DNA of 64,000 bases, from NCBI GenBank assembly GCA_000469685.2, contig LS997564.1:21548960-21612959 (forward strand). Reading direction: 5' to 3'. Of this stretch, positions 53,886 to 64,000 are shown piece after piece; the first letter of the stretch is position 1, and each line of letters starts with the position of its first letter. Position numbers and translations under genes: made by a program. This DNA is from Haemonchus contortus (lineage: Eukaryota > Nematoda > Chromadorea > Rhabditida > Trichostrongylidae). The notes beneath the pieces were generated by a model that saw only the letters and a list, made by a program, of their open reading frames with translations, did no database searches and was not told where the DNA came from.

Positions 53886-54694
53886 TTGAGAGCAACGGGA
53901 TTTTGGGGGAAAAACTGACCTGTCTGCTTTAAATAGGTAGCGAAAAACCTCTTTTACAGAATATGACAAGTTCCCTAGGTAAGTCTCTAACATGGTTCCC
54001 GCAACGACTCTTCGAATCCGGCGGCGGAAATTAATACACACACCAATATCTTCTGAATGGGAGCTGAATTTTAGGTCGGTCTCCGAGATAGCTCTAATGG
54101 CTGCCCAATTTCGTTTCCTCTGCATGTACTCAGGATAATTTTCACACGTTACAAGCCTCACTAATGTTGGTCCCGATTTTATTCTCGAACGAAAGTTTCC
54201 CCTGTAAGTTGCCCTACTTTGATCAGCTTCAAATTATTTATGATATTCTGGCACTTAGATAAAAAGGAAAAAAAGAGAGGGGGCTGTAAATTTCATACAG
54301 CGGTCAATAACGAGGGCACAAAACAATTTGTTAAAGTTGCTTAGTTATCAGCTCCAGGGAAAGAAACTATGAAAGGTCACTCTATATTAGTCTTCTGACG
54401 CACCAATTAACTGTAATTAGAATGAGATATAAAAGAAAGGGTTGTGGTAACCCCAAAGAAGGGACGACTAACATGTTGAAGCTGATGGAACTTGGTCTTT
54501 AACGAGATGCAATGGAGCAGATGCGCTGTGGTCATTGTGAAAGAAACGAATGCGCCCTACAGATTTCTCTCTCATGAGTATGGAAAGATCTTTCATCAAG
54601 AACAGCACTTGACGTACTCAGAAGGGCAGAGATCCAGTGGTGTGCGCAGTATTCAAAGGAAAAAAGCAGCACATAACAAAAAGTGATTTATTTG
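53886..54694. other. Unassigned spacer
   Basis: No supported gene. The long minus-strand frame up to 54161 extends out of the mariner in another frame and is not a real product. Confidence 0.4.
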
Positions 54695-55215
54695 ATAAGT
54701 AGGCTGGCAGATGCAGATCAATTGAGGAAGAAAAATGTTTTGAATTTGGAAGGTTCTGAGGAAAGGATAGCTACTAGAGGAGTAACAAAGGGTACAGCTA
54801 GAAGGAATGAGAGTAGAGGAGTGCTAGTTGAGGCTCCAAATAAGTGAACTTGCTATCTTGGGAAAGAATTGAGGCGGCTTTCATGAAGAGACACTAAGAA
54901 GAACTGTTTTAGAAGACAAGATAATAAGTATTCCCAACACCACAACGTCTCCCGGCAACTCCTCCACTGTTACACATTTTATATAGACTGTGTTTACTAC
55001 GATGTCCATATCTCAGTAGAGATAGTCGTATCTGTAATTATGGTAGACGAGAAGGGACGAAGCAATGGGCAAACGCTGGATGTAATCACAACAACACAAA
55101 AACCCGAGGGACGATCTCATATTAAGAATTCTTGGACTTACGTGGAGGGAAACAACACTAGTCGTTCCTGTAGAGGGCCTACGAGCCAAATCTTTGTGGG
55201 AATCTCATTTTACTC
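54695..55215 (+). repeat. Long dispersed direct repeat, copy 2
   Basis: Diverged copy of 51955-52450, 2.75 kb downstream. It lacks the mariner insertions. No coding sequence is recognisable. Confidence 0.7.
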
Positions 55216-56424
55216 TTGAATAATAGCCGAATTTCAAGTTGACCCTAGAAATAAGACTGATGGATGCCGGGATAGTGATTTTTTTCCTCTTTCCAGGAAC
55301 GCTCAAAAATATATCCACATGCTAAAAGTTTCATTGAACAGTTCAATCCATTCGTCATCCCTTTGACGGGGAATATACTGACTTAGGAACATTATGATCT
55401 GATGGGTTCAAGACAATGAATATCCACCTCATCCTACCGAGTATGCAGTTTTCTATTTGTTGGCGCTGTTACCGCAAAGAGTCACATCAGTCCTCAACGT
55501 TTGAAACTAAATCAAATGATAATGAGTGTAATCCTTCCTTCCCAGCTGTTCGAATGCTTGGGTGTGATTATTGAATAAGAGCTTTGTTGAGTGCTTCATA
55601 GCCCTCTATAGATGACAATGGCAATGACGAGGTTTCGTTAGAATTCCATTTGCGTAGAACCTTTTTTTTTGGCATAGTCAGCACCTCATCCCAGTGTAGC
55701 CAGAAAAGTCTTCAAGAGCTAATCTTTCTCGATCCTTCTCGGATCGTCCAATGAATGAATTTAATTTTTGACGAGCATTCGAATAAGAACAGCCAAGCGA
55801 TCCAGTAAGAAGTGGTAAACGAAGGTCTGAGGGGATAGCAGCAGAGATATGCATCCGAACTTCCAATTCATTTGCAGAAAAGCTCTCTTTGCCTTAAAGG
55901 CTACTTAGACATCCATGTTGTCATGAAAATGCGAATTTTTGATCGGACGATCAATAGAAGGAAGTCTGAGGCGTTCACAAAAAAAGAAATGTTCCTGTTA
56001 CTCCTGTTGTTGTTGTTTGAAAGGCAAATTTTGAACCTCATTCTTGTTGAATTTGAAATCAGTATTATCTCATCCCAAGCTAATCCATTCACAATTCTAG
56101 AAAAATCCAAAATTACTGCCGAAGTGATTGAATAAAATGCTTAGGTGATCTCTGTATTTGGTGATAATGGTTAACAGTCATCGAGAAAATCTCTATACAA
56201 TTTCAGGAAGATAACATGCGGCTTCATAAGAAACATGAAATTATCAGTGGCGTAGTCTGATAAACAGAACAAGCTTCATTCCGAGAAGATGAGATATGCT
56301 GTCAGAATTCAGCTACCTCAGACAGGTAAGCAGGAAACGTCGGCATAATGAGTAATTTGCAGTTTGATTCTCCAGATTTCAAATGTTTTTATTTGACAGA
56401 AGCGTTGTGATGAAAACACTTTGC
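55216..56424. other. Unassigned stretch
   Basis: About 1.2 kb without a supported gene. The 87-codon frame at 55872-56135 contains a leucine-rich run but no recognised domain. Confidence 0.4.
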
Positions 56425-58405
56425 CTATGAGATCTAACAAGGAAGGTCTTTCAGGGCGTGGAACGCTTTTTGAAAATGGTTTTTTGCATGGTATAGGGGC
56501 ATAAGCACTGAGTGTAAAACTATGGTCCATTTCCGCTAAATGGCCTTCTGAATGCCAAAAAACGACTGAAAACTATTTTCTCAGAAATCGCCGTTTTAAC
56601 CCACTCAGCGTCGTTTGTTTCATTCATGGCGTCGACTGTCCGTACAGTAGAAGGCTTCAGTTGACTGCGCATTGAAAATAACGTGAAAGGTAGCCAAAAA
56701 AGGGGGCCACATGTTGAATAGTGCGGGGAAGTTTCATATAGCCTCTCCACGGTTAAGCTGTCAGCAGCGTCAGATGGTGTGGTGGGTAGCGATGTGGACC
56801 TCGAGGAAGGACGACTAGGATGGGTTGATGGTTCGGAAATTCCGGGCTTTGCCGTTTTTGCATTTTATGCTGCCACCTCCAGATTGGCTCCATATTGCAC
56901 CAGGGCCAAAGCTAGTGCCTGACTGGTCATAGTCGTGCCCAGGACCAGCCAGGCACACCTCCACAAACCGTCAGAATTTGTTGTGTGGAGCGCTATCAGT
57001 GGAGGGCTTCCAGGCTTCACACTCCCAGGAGTATGAAGGTGCCTCTTAAATTCACACTTAATAAGTGTTGTAATGGGGGGGGGGTCCGAACCCTATAATA
57101 TGGTTCCTATTTGATGGAAGCTGTCCTCGACCTCGTTCGTCAATGCAAAGACAACAGGATTCCCGATTCCGACCTTCCTCTGGGAGTCCACTGCGGACTC
57201 CTGTGGGAGAACCAATCAGACTCTCTTTCAATTCATCTTCTTGCTGAAGTATCCGTGAGCATTAGGCTTGATATGAAAAGCTGTCAGCCCTGAAGGAAAT
57301 CATTCTAGCGCCGTATCATTAGATGAATACTAGATGAAGGGTTTCGGCGATACCCGTTCCCAACCTACGATCCCCTAACTTCGCGTCCGTGTGAAGGGCT
57401 GGCAGGACACGAACAAGAAGGACATCGCTGAAGTCGAGGTGACTACAGAAGATGAGTGACTGATCGTGAGGAGAGAAGGAAATGGAGATGACCAACCAGA
57501 ATAGTGGACGAAAACCCTTCAACGGCGCGAGATCAACGCTAGGGTAAAAAACAGCGAAATCATCGGAATTAGATGAGCCTCCCATCAGTTTTGAAGGAGT
57601 TCCGTCGAAATAGAACAACAATCAAACCATCACTGTCCATACCATTCAAAGAATTGTATGGACTGTGCAATGTCCATACAATGTCCGAAGACCAGATGAT
57701 GTGATATCGAGCTTTTTCACTACAAACTACGTGAGGAAGTTGAGGAGGGGGGGGGGGAGTAGGAAAGGAGGACTTGGAGGTAGGAACGGAGGACTGGGAG
57801 TGTTGAGCCTGGAAGCTCCTTCACTGATCACTGATAGTGAGTCACACAAGAAATTCCAACGGCTTGTAGAGGTTATGTGCCTGGGTGGTCCTGGTCAGGA
57901 CCATGACCACTCAGGCACTTGCTTTGGTCCTGGAGCAATATGGAGCCAATCTGGGGGTGGCAGCATAAAATGCAAAAACGGCAAAGCCCGGAGTTTCCGA
58001 ACCATCAACCCATCCCAGTCGTCCTTCCTTGACCACATCGCTATCCACCACACCATCCGGCGCTGCTGGCACCTTAACCGTGGAGAGCCTATATGAAACT
58101 GCCCTGCACTTTTCAAATTGTGACCCCCTTTTTTGGCTACCTTTCACGTTATTTTCAATGCGCAGTCGACTGGCGCCTTCTACTGTACGGAAAGTCGACG
58201 CCATGAATGAAACAAACGACGCTGAGTGGGTTAAAACGGCGATTTCTGACAAAATAGTTTTCAGTTGTTTTTTGGCATTCAGAAAGCCATTTAGCGGAAG
58301 TGAACCATAGTTTTATACTCAGTGCTCATGCCCCTATACCATGCAAAAAACCATTTTCATAAAGCGTCCCACGCCCTGAAAGACCTTCCTTGTAAGAGCT
58401 AATAG
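56425..58405. mobile_element. Foldback element with arms of about 650 bp
   Basis: 56425-57085 and 57745-58405 are inverse copies. The outer edge reads ACAAGGAAGGTCTTTCAGGG on both sides. Internal landmarks shared by the arms are CATTCATGGCGTCGAC, AATAACGTGAAAGGTAGCC, GGCTTTGCCGTTTTTGCATT and GGAGCAATATGG / CCATATTGCACC. Both arms end inward at a G-rich tract (about 57074-57084 and 57744-57755). The unique centre of about 660 bp has frames without known domains (57111-57293 plus; 57319-57621 minus). Arm divergence is perhaps 10-15 per cent by eye. Confidence 0.88.
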
Positions 58406-60129
58406 ATCATGACGAAACTAGTAACAAATCCTCTTGGGGACGGGTAAATCAAAACAGCAATAATCAGCAGAGAGCACAACAAAACACAGTGGGTATCGAA
58501 CACAGGCACGCTGCTACATGTTAACATTACTACATCAAATGATCCACTGATTCCCTGAATACGCCATGAACAAAAAGAAGGACAAGAAGTAAAGTCTTTT
58601 AGTGATAATCGACACCGTTTCCGGAATGCCCCTATTATTCGATTTATATACAGGATCGTTGCAGTGTTTCGTGCTCGTTTGTGGCCTACACAGTGGCCGT
58701 CCGAGGTAAACGCCGCACGCTCGCCAGCCGGCAGACGAACTTCTCTCCTTCTGAAACGTCGAACTTTATTGGGCGTTCAGTTCCGTGTTCTTTACCTTCG
58801 CCACAGCAGTCTTGGAGAGTCTCTCGCAACTTCTGTAGACAGCTAGAATCTTCTGAAGATCGCGTCTTCTGCCAGCTCATCAAATTATGTTCCTTCTGCA
58901 TAACGGTACTTTGGACCTAATCATTTCAGAACCTCGCTGCCTTATTTCTCATGAGCCCACTCTTCGCCTAGACTAGCATTTCTTTGGCACATCTCAGGAT
59001 GACCTTCACCGCGTCGTTCTTGGACCAGTCATTGAGTGTCGGGGAGGCCAGATTTCATAATTCATCGCTTTAAAAATGACATTTTCTGCTTCGCGCGGCT
59101 CCCGTCATCGGATTCTTCCAATAGCTGTTATTCTTATTCTCTTTGAGAGTTCGATGACTATGTCCGCCCGGGGAGGCGTATACTGTGGGCTGAGTAGAAA
59201 TTCGAGGTTCTATCTGGAAAAGGTAGTAGACCACCTTTGCCAGGTAGGACCTTGATATTTCTTCAGGTTTATGGAACGATCTTTTTACAAGCGCGTGGTC
59301 ATTTCCATTAATTTCCCTCTACTGTTGTGCCTTTTGAGTCTTGGTTGGGTTCGGTTTTTTTGGGTTTTTTACGGTTTGCTGTTGTCTTTAGTTTTTATTG
59401 CTAGTTCGTGGGCTGTAGCCATGACTAGGACCCTCTCTCTCTTTGTGCGTTTCTTACTCCAAATTTATCACTGCGGACCCTTTCTAAGCGCTTCCGTTCA
59501 CTGGCGACAAGGCCTCTCAGATTACCCCTCATGATTATGAATTCTCTTTTAAAAAATGATAAACTGCCTCGTCACGGGCCTGACATTGGTAGCAGCACCA
59601 CTTTCGCAGATATTTGCAAGACATGAATCGAATCTGTGGCCTTTTCGAGCGTAGACATAAGCCAACTCTCTCAACTGCTCAGCTCCCCTGTCTCATAGAG
59701 CACCCTTTTGTTCGGTAGACGCCAGGAGATCTACAAGTGGCTGCTATTTACTTAGAAGATGGTTTATATGGGCATATTTCATTGATTAAGGTCCGTTCAG
59801 AATGAGAAGAAATACCATTCTGTGAAACGCTTAGAAATCTAAATCACTTTCCGAACAACCCAGTAGTTTGTTAGAATGATGATATTCCTGATATGTAGAA
59901 AACTGCCTTTTAGATGAACTTTTTAGAACTCCGAGCTATAGTCAGGTAAGTAATCCTAATGAAACATGCCGCATAATGCTCAGGAACATCAATAATCAAG
60001 AATACGAAGCGGTAAGTTAAACTGTTTATACAAAAAAAGAGTAAGTTCGAGGTGCTTCGATCCTACTGAACATAGTAATTTTGTAAACGAGCATAGGTTG
60101 GTTTGCAACTGCATGTAACGGGTGACGAT
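58406..60129. other. Unassigned stretch
   Basis: About 1.7 kb without a supported gene. The 87-codon frame at 59271-59534 is strongly hydrophobic (two possible membrane helices) and follows a TTCTTCAG acceptor-like string, so a receptor exon is conceivable. No family signature is visible. Confidence 0.35.
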
Positions 60130-60385
60130 GTTCATGTGAAACGGAATGGTTCCTGATGCTCCTTTCACGCTAAACGGAACGAACTTTTGAATGCTCTTGC
60201 TACGTGTATCTAAGTCGAGAAGTCAACATGGTGAAAGAACTAGCTGCTGAGCTGAGCAGAAGGAAACGCGCTGCATGTGTGGCAATCAAGAACATCAAGC
60301 GAATGGCGAAGAAGGCAAAGAACATCCTGCACAGCGCTCATCTTTTCGTCATTGCGCTCCTTCTTATGATAACGACGTATCTCGG
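60130..60385 (+). mobile_element. RTE-clade LINE fragment, RT thumb region (pseudogene)
   Basis: Plus strand reads MVPDAPFTLNGTN near 60146-60185, then in a shifted frame YLSREVNMVKELAAELSRRK and RAACVAIKNIKRM, which follow the catalytic region of RTE reverse transcriptases. It is the same part of the protein as the end of 5590-6480, and related in sequence. Similarity stops near 60385, where a different element begins. Confidence 0.8.
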
Positions 60386-60860
60386 AGACTCCGACCCTAC
60401 GCAAGCAGGATTAATATCCAGTCAGACACTGTTGACCTTGTGGTTATTCCTACCAATAACCTGAAACATCGTCTCATCCGAAACTGTCTCGATGGTCCCG
60501 CATGCGCGACCGAAAATTGTGTGGGCTGTCCCAGTGGCAGTGATGGAGACTGTGCCACCGCAAGTGTGATCTGCAGGATTATCTGTCAAAATTGTGGAGA
60601 CGAATATATGGAGAGGCGACCAGACTGCTTTACGTTCGTGTTAGGGAGCATTTGAGGAAAAGGCGAGGTCGCGGGTATCTACTGCATTAGGTTGCCAGAG
60701 GCTTGAATCTCATAACTGAGACGATTCTGAGTTCATCGTCGAGGTCGTGGCGCACGAAATCGCGCGCAAAACCCTGGAGGCGTTCTAGATTCGTGTAAGG
60801 CATTTCAAAATGAACCGGAGGAGAGAATGTGTAGCAATAACGCGGCAACTGTTCCCCTAT
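60386..60860 (+). mobile_element. Penelope-like element tail with GIY-YIG-type endonuclease (degenerate)
   Basis: The plus-strand frame (within 60275-60655) reads LVVIPTNNLKHRLIRN, CATENCVGCPSGSDGDC and VICRIICQNCGDEYMERRPD. This is the linker, cysteine motif and start of the GIY-YIG endonuclease found at the C-terminus of Penelope-like retroelements. The frame shifts near 60635; the next frame gives VREHLRKRR, and later frames give RNRAQNPGGVLDS and NEPEERM, matching the distal part of the domain. The catalytic GIY...YIG core is damaged. No Penelope reverse transcriptase is visible upstream. Confidence 0.65.
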
Positions 60861-61312
60861 ACAAGGTTAGCCTTCCAGCCGAAACTGTGAATTCTGATCA
60901 GCCTGACGTACGTTACTGCTCGTCCCGGTTTGCTGACTCTGCTGATCTGGAAGGTATGGTTTTTATCTAACTACTAGTTACGTGATGACTTAATTGGTTG
61001 CGAAGGTCCCGTTGGGGGTGAGACACTTGGTCGGATGAATCACAGACTGGCTTCCACCTCTTTGAAAATAGTTGTGGAGACTTACCACTGCAGGTATTCC
61101 AATTTGTGAAAAGGTCTCCCTTATTTGTTGTTTTAGGCCAACGAGTGACGATTGGCTGGGGATTGCGCATCTTTTTGAGGGCTCGTACCGGAAAAGGGAG
61201 ATTGACACATAACATACATAGAAGACAAACAACTACTTATAACTCTTTATGCTTGCACTATAACCTTGTCATCAGTAGCCTAATTATACCACGTGCTCAA
61301 GAAACTCGAAGA
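60861..61312. other. Unassigned spacer
   Basis: No supported gene. Confidence 0.4.
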
Positions 61313-61345
61313 TACCCTCGAAAAAGGTACCCTCGAAAAAGGTAT
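61313..61345 (+). repeat. Two tandem 15 bp units
   Basis: TACCCTCGAAAAAGG occurs twice in a row, followed by TATAACATT. A minimal tandem repeat with no known role. Confidence 0.85.
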
Positions 61346-61809
61346 AACATTAGAATAGTGCAGTGCTTCCTCGTCATTTGTTCACCAATACCTCTCGCAA
61401 TATCGTTTGATTGAACTTGCTCAGCATGCATAATGACCTGCAAGAACAATAGGCTGGAATCATCACCGATGAAATGAACTGCCGCTCCATTTGTAACAAT
61501 TTTCTATTCCATGCTGGGAACCTAGTCAGCTGAAGCGGCAAGCCTTTGTGGTTTTAATACGGTTACGACAACGCGCATTGAGACATTTTTGGCGACGTGA
61601 GACCGACACAATTTTGCGGCCAGGTCGACCGCGAGACACATACTTTCTGCGTTATCTCTTGAGGCTTTTCGAAGTTCGAGAGTGAAACCTACTTCCAACT
61701 ACTTATCGAAAGCGGCTACTTAGTAACTTGATTAATAAAATGGAAAAGCCCTCAGAAGGTTTCTATATAATAAAAATCCCGCTTTACAAGTGCTTATACA
61801 GACGTACAA
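61346..61809. other. Unassigned spacer
   Basis: No supported gene. A TATATAATAAAA string at about 61765-61777 lies 35-45 bp before the piggyBac ATG and could be a promoter TATA element. Confidence 0.4.
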
Positions 61810-62160
61810 ATGGCAGGAATAGAAGAAAGCTTGGAAGATACTTCACAACTCGACCATCTTCTGACAGTTTCGGATGACGAAGAGCGAAGAAGTAGATGAT
61901 CTGGAAGAGATATGGAAACTAAATTAGAAGAAGAACAATCTGATAGTGAAAGCATTTCATCGTGGTCAAGCGATGCTTCGCCGCACGGTGCTTGGACCTT
62001 TAGTGGTGTCTCCGGCTTACATGATGTTGGTTATGACTGTCAAGAGCCAATAGATGTCTACGAGCTGTTTCTGTATCAAGAGATCCTGGACCTCATCGCT
62101 AGAGAAACCAACCGCTACGGGATTCTACAAGATGAGGGATTTCAAGAATTCATGCATTGA
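61810..62160 (+). mobile_element. piggyBac transposase N-terminal remnant (pseudogene)
   Basis: ATG at 61810 opens a frame that reads MAGIEESLEDTSQLDHLL and an acidic stretch, with one in-frame TGA (61897-61899). It then continues METKLEEEQSDSESISSW, VSGLHDVGYDCQEPIDVYEL and FLYQEILDLIARETNRYGIL before stopping at 62160. An acidic N-terminus followed by the YELF...LL.LI..ETNRYA block is characteristic of piggyBac/PGBD transposases. The whole catalytic core is absent downstream. The C-terminal remnant at 9640-10172 may be from a related element. Confidence 0.8.
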
Positions 62161-63319
62161 ACCACAACTCTTTGATGCTGTCCAAATTTACATTCAATAG
62201 CTTGTTTTCAATGTTTTCATTTTACTTGCTTGTTGATCTCAATACAAATGGCGAAGTTTGAAGTAGGCCCAAAATTTTGTCAGACTTAGAAAACCTGCGT
62301 GAAGATGAAGCTTAACTGATCATTTTATGGACTATTCTGTTTATAGCTTCGTTTCTGTTTGATCTGTAATATAAACACAAAAAACATATTAATAAATCAC
62401 GCATGCGCAAAAAAATTGCGAAATGAGTGCAGGACACGTGTGTCGTGCGTTGTCGCACGTGGCCTGCAAACTTGGGACGTACATATGTCTCCTGCGTTGT
62501 CGCCAACATGTTGAAGATGAGCTCTTATTTTTTATCGGCACCTCAGAAGTTTTTGAATATTCTATGCAATGCTTCTCATGGCTCAAAATCCGTTCAGGCA
62601 ATGCACACTGCATATAAAATCGTTCCGGAAAGGATCAGTGGCTGCACTTGGGAGGCTCGATTTGCAGCGAGGTTTTTGTCTGTGGTCTCTCTCTCTGCTA
62701 TTTACCTCAAATGACAAATGAGCAATGTTATCGTTATCGAGACTAGTTGTTGAAGGGGTAGTTAGTACACTGTTCAAGAAATTCAGGTTATTTTCACCGA
62801 TTGTGTTTGACGGTGCCCAGTGCGCAAGCATTTGATACTTGTATATCTGCAGCAAGTTGCCTGCCATGTTTGCCGTATTCTAGAAGACGTCACACAGGCT
62901 TGAGCTTCTATTGGAGATGAATAAATAAAATTCTGCAAAGTGCGAAGAGATAGGCATTATTTTCCTGACAGTGTGTAAGGAAACACCGCCTGAACTCCAG
63001 AGAACTCCGGCTCAACGATTAGTCATGAGTCACCCCCGCATCATATGTAACTAAACATGATAGTAAAGTGTTCAAATTGTTTTGTCGGCGCAAGTATGTA
63101 GATGTAAGTGGAATTGTGGCGGCTTTCCTGATAAAGAAGATTTAGAACATTATACCAGTAAAGAAAGCACTGGTAGAATGGTCACTGGTTTCATTGCTTC
63201 GATCTCTCTCCTTCACTGAACCACACTAATTTGGTCACCTCATGTGATTCTTGATTCAAAGAATTCATGCAACAAGTAGAGAATGAACCCTCTAGCATGA
63301 CTTAAAAATAGCAGGTAAA
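62161..63319. other. Unassigned stretch with a small hairpin
   Basis: No supported gene. A 12 bp hairpin, GCAGGACACGTG with CACGTGGCCTGC (one mismatch), lies at about 62431-62467. The remaining frames have no recognised domain. Confidence 0.4.
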
Positions 63320-63496
63320 ATGAAAGTGAACGAATATTATGATGAAGAAAATGCTGATGAGGGAAATTTCCTTTGGAGCACGAATTGCAGCGAAAGCCCT
63401 CCTCAAAAGGTTTGTGCACCGATCTATATTGCGGGCACACTCATGGATCTATTCTATTCGAAGTTGAGCAAACCTTCAGTGTTGGACGAATTCACG
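63320..63496 (+). CDS. Possible exon of unknown gene
   Basis: ATG at 63320 opens a frame of 59 codons that includes YYDEENADEGNFLW and VCAPIYIAGTLMDLFY. It runs to a GTGAGT donor-like site (63497-63502), one codon before the stop. The next acceptor-like TTTTCAG (63654-63660) precedes an open frame (to 63891), but the phase does not fit when read from this ATG. No domain is recognised. It may be part of a host gene at the window edge. Confidence 0.3.
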
Positions 63497-63660
63497 TGAG
63501 TGGTAGTTGGCTTTTCTGATTGCAACTTCTGTTCCTTGTTAGTTTGAGGTTCGTTGGTGAAAGTTGCAACTAATAAAGATGTGGTCCAGTGTCCAGTGAT
63601 AGGTAACAAACCAGAGGTTTTTTAAATGTCTCAAACCCTTTGAGAACGACAAACTTTTCA

Positions 63661-63891
63661 GATTGTCAGACAAATAAATGTTCCAATATTAACATGCCTG
63701 TTCGGCAGGGAGCATTGAATAATTCACCTGCATCACCTATCGTCCCGTTGATCATCGACTTCCTCGAACGGGCGCCACTAGCGCCTCCATTTATCCCTGC
63801 CACGAGCCAGAGTGGTCCAGTGAATCATCCTTGCTTGAGGGACACGGGGTCTAACGTTCCTTTCGCTCAGAGCTTCCGTGAAGAAGTCTGA
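63661..63891 (+). CDS. Possible proline-rich exon at the window edge
   Basis: After TTTTCAG an open frame reads [20 protein letters not shown] and [14 protein letters not shown], with many prolines, and ends at 63891. No domain is recognised. It could be a 3' exon or chance. Phase is inconsistent with the possible exon at 63320. Confidence 0.25.
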   Translation, partial: DCQTNKCSNINMPVRQGALNNSPASPIVPLIIDFLERAPLAPPFIPATSQSGPVNHPCLRDTGSNVPFAQSFREEV

Positions 63892-64000
63892 CTATCTCGT
63901 TGGCGGCCCTTCTGGAGTTCGTCTGATGTCCCGAAGGATTCAGTCAGTGACCGCCCTGGTCTAACGGTCATCACTATATTGCATAACGTGTCCGGCCCGC

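Noticed and set aside
53496..54161. Minus-strand frame of 221 codons
   Set aside because: It overlaps mariner 2 in a different frame from the recognisable transposase and extends into unrelated sequence.
51955..55215. LTR pair of a retrotransposon
   Set aside because: I could not identify matching TG/CA ends, primer site or internal gag-pol; left as a direct repeat.

Overview
The window looks like nuclear DNA of a parasitic or free-living nematode of the strongylid/rhabditid kind. It has no bacterial-style gene blocks, rRNA or canonical tRNA. The only host-like coding pieces are two short exons of a nematode serpentine chemoreceptor (SRT-like), with GTGAGT donors and TTTCAG/TTTTAG acceptors of nematode type. 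Nearly everything else is mobile DNA in decay. The species assignment is inference from family content (several RTE-clade LINEs, Bel/Pao with an env-like 3' region, piggyBac, mariner, Mutator-type and TA-flanked MITEs); I cannot run a database search.

Layout. 0-10 kb: palindromic MITEs (693-929, 8865-9144), a terminal-inverted-repeat element (1345-2738), a 1.5 kb foldback element (3842-5351), two converging RTE LINE fragments (5590-6480 plus, 7697-8266 minus) and a piggyBac transposase C-terminal remnant (9640-10172). 10-22 kb: mostly unassigned, with a tRNA-like sequence (14591-14663), tRNA-derived SINE copies and two TTAA-flanked piggyBac-type MITEs (16291-16949, 17679-18350). 22-31.6 kb: a minus-strand block of two RTE LINEs (23100-24540; 24990-26995) and a Bel/Pao retroelement lacking gag and protease (27050-31590), itself interrupted by a 525 bp TA-flanked MITE. 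31.7-42 kb: SRT exon 1 (plus), foldback and TA-flanked elements, SINEs, a LINE start with a tRNA-like leader, and a nested palindrome at 42 kb. 42-50 kb: a CR1/Jockey-like LINE tail, SRT exon 2 (minus), and a tyrosine recombinase remnant split by a Mutator-type MITE with a 9 bp target duplication. 50-64 kb: a SINE, two abutting mariners, a 2 kb foldback element, an RTE fragment followed by a Penelope-type GIY-YIG tail, and a piggyBac transposase N-terminal remnant.

How the parts relate. The TTAA-flanked MITEs (TIR AGGCACAGTTCACGATAA) are plausibly non-autonomous relatives of a piggyBac transposase, of which N- and C-terminal pieces both lie in the window. The tRNA-derived SINEs need a LINE partner, and four RTE-type fragments are present. 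The two SRT exons are phase-compatible but sit 15 kb apart on opposite strands, so either two receptor genes have eroded or one was split by an inversion.

I did not find a convincing new multi-gene system. The strongest individual observations are the Mutator-type MITE inside the recombinase (its removal restores the frame exactly), the split SRT gene, the TTAA MITE family with piggyBac remnants, the six-copy SINE family, and tRNA-like promoter sequences inside a foldback element and upstream of a LINE endonuclease.
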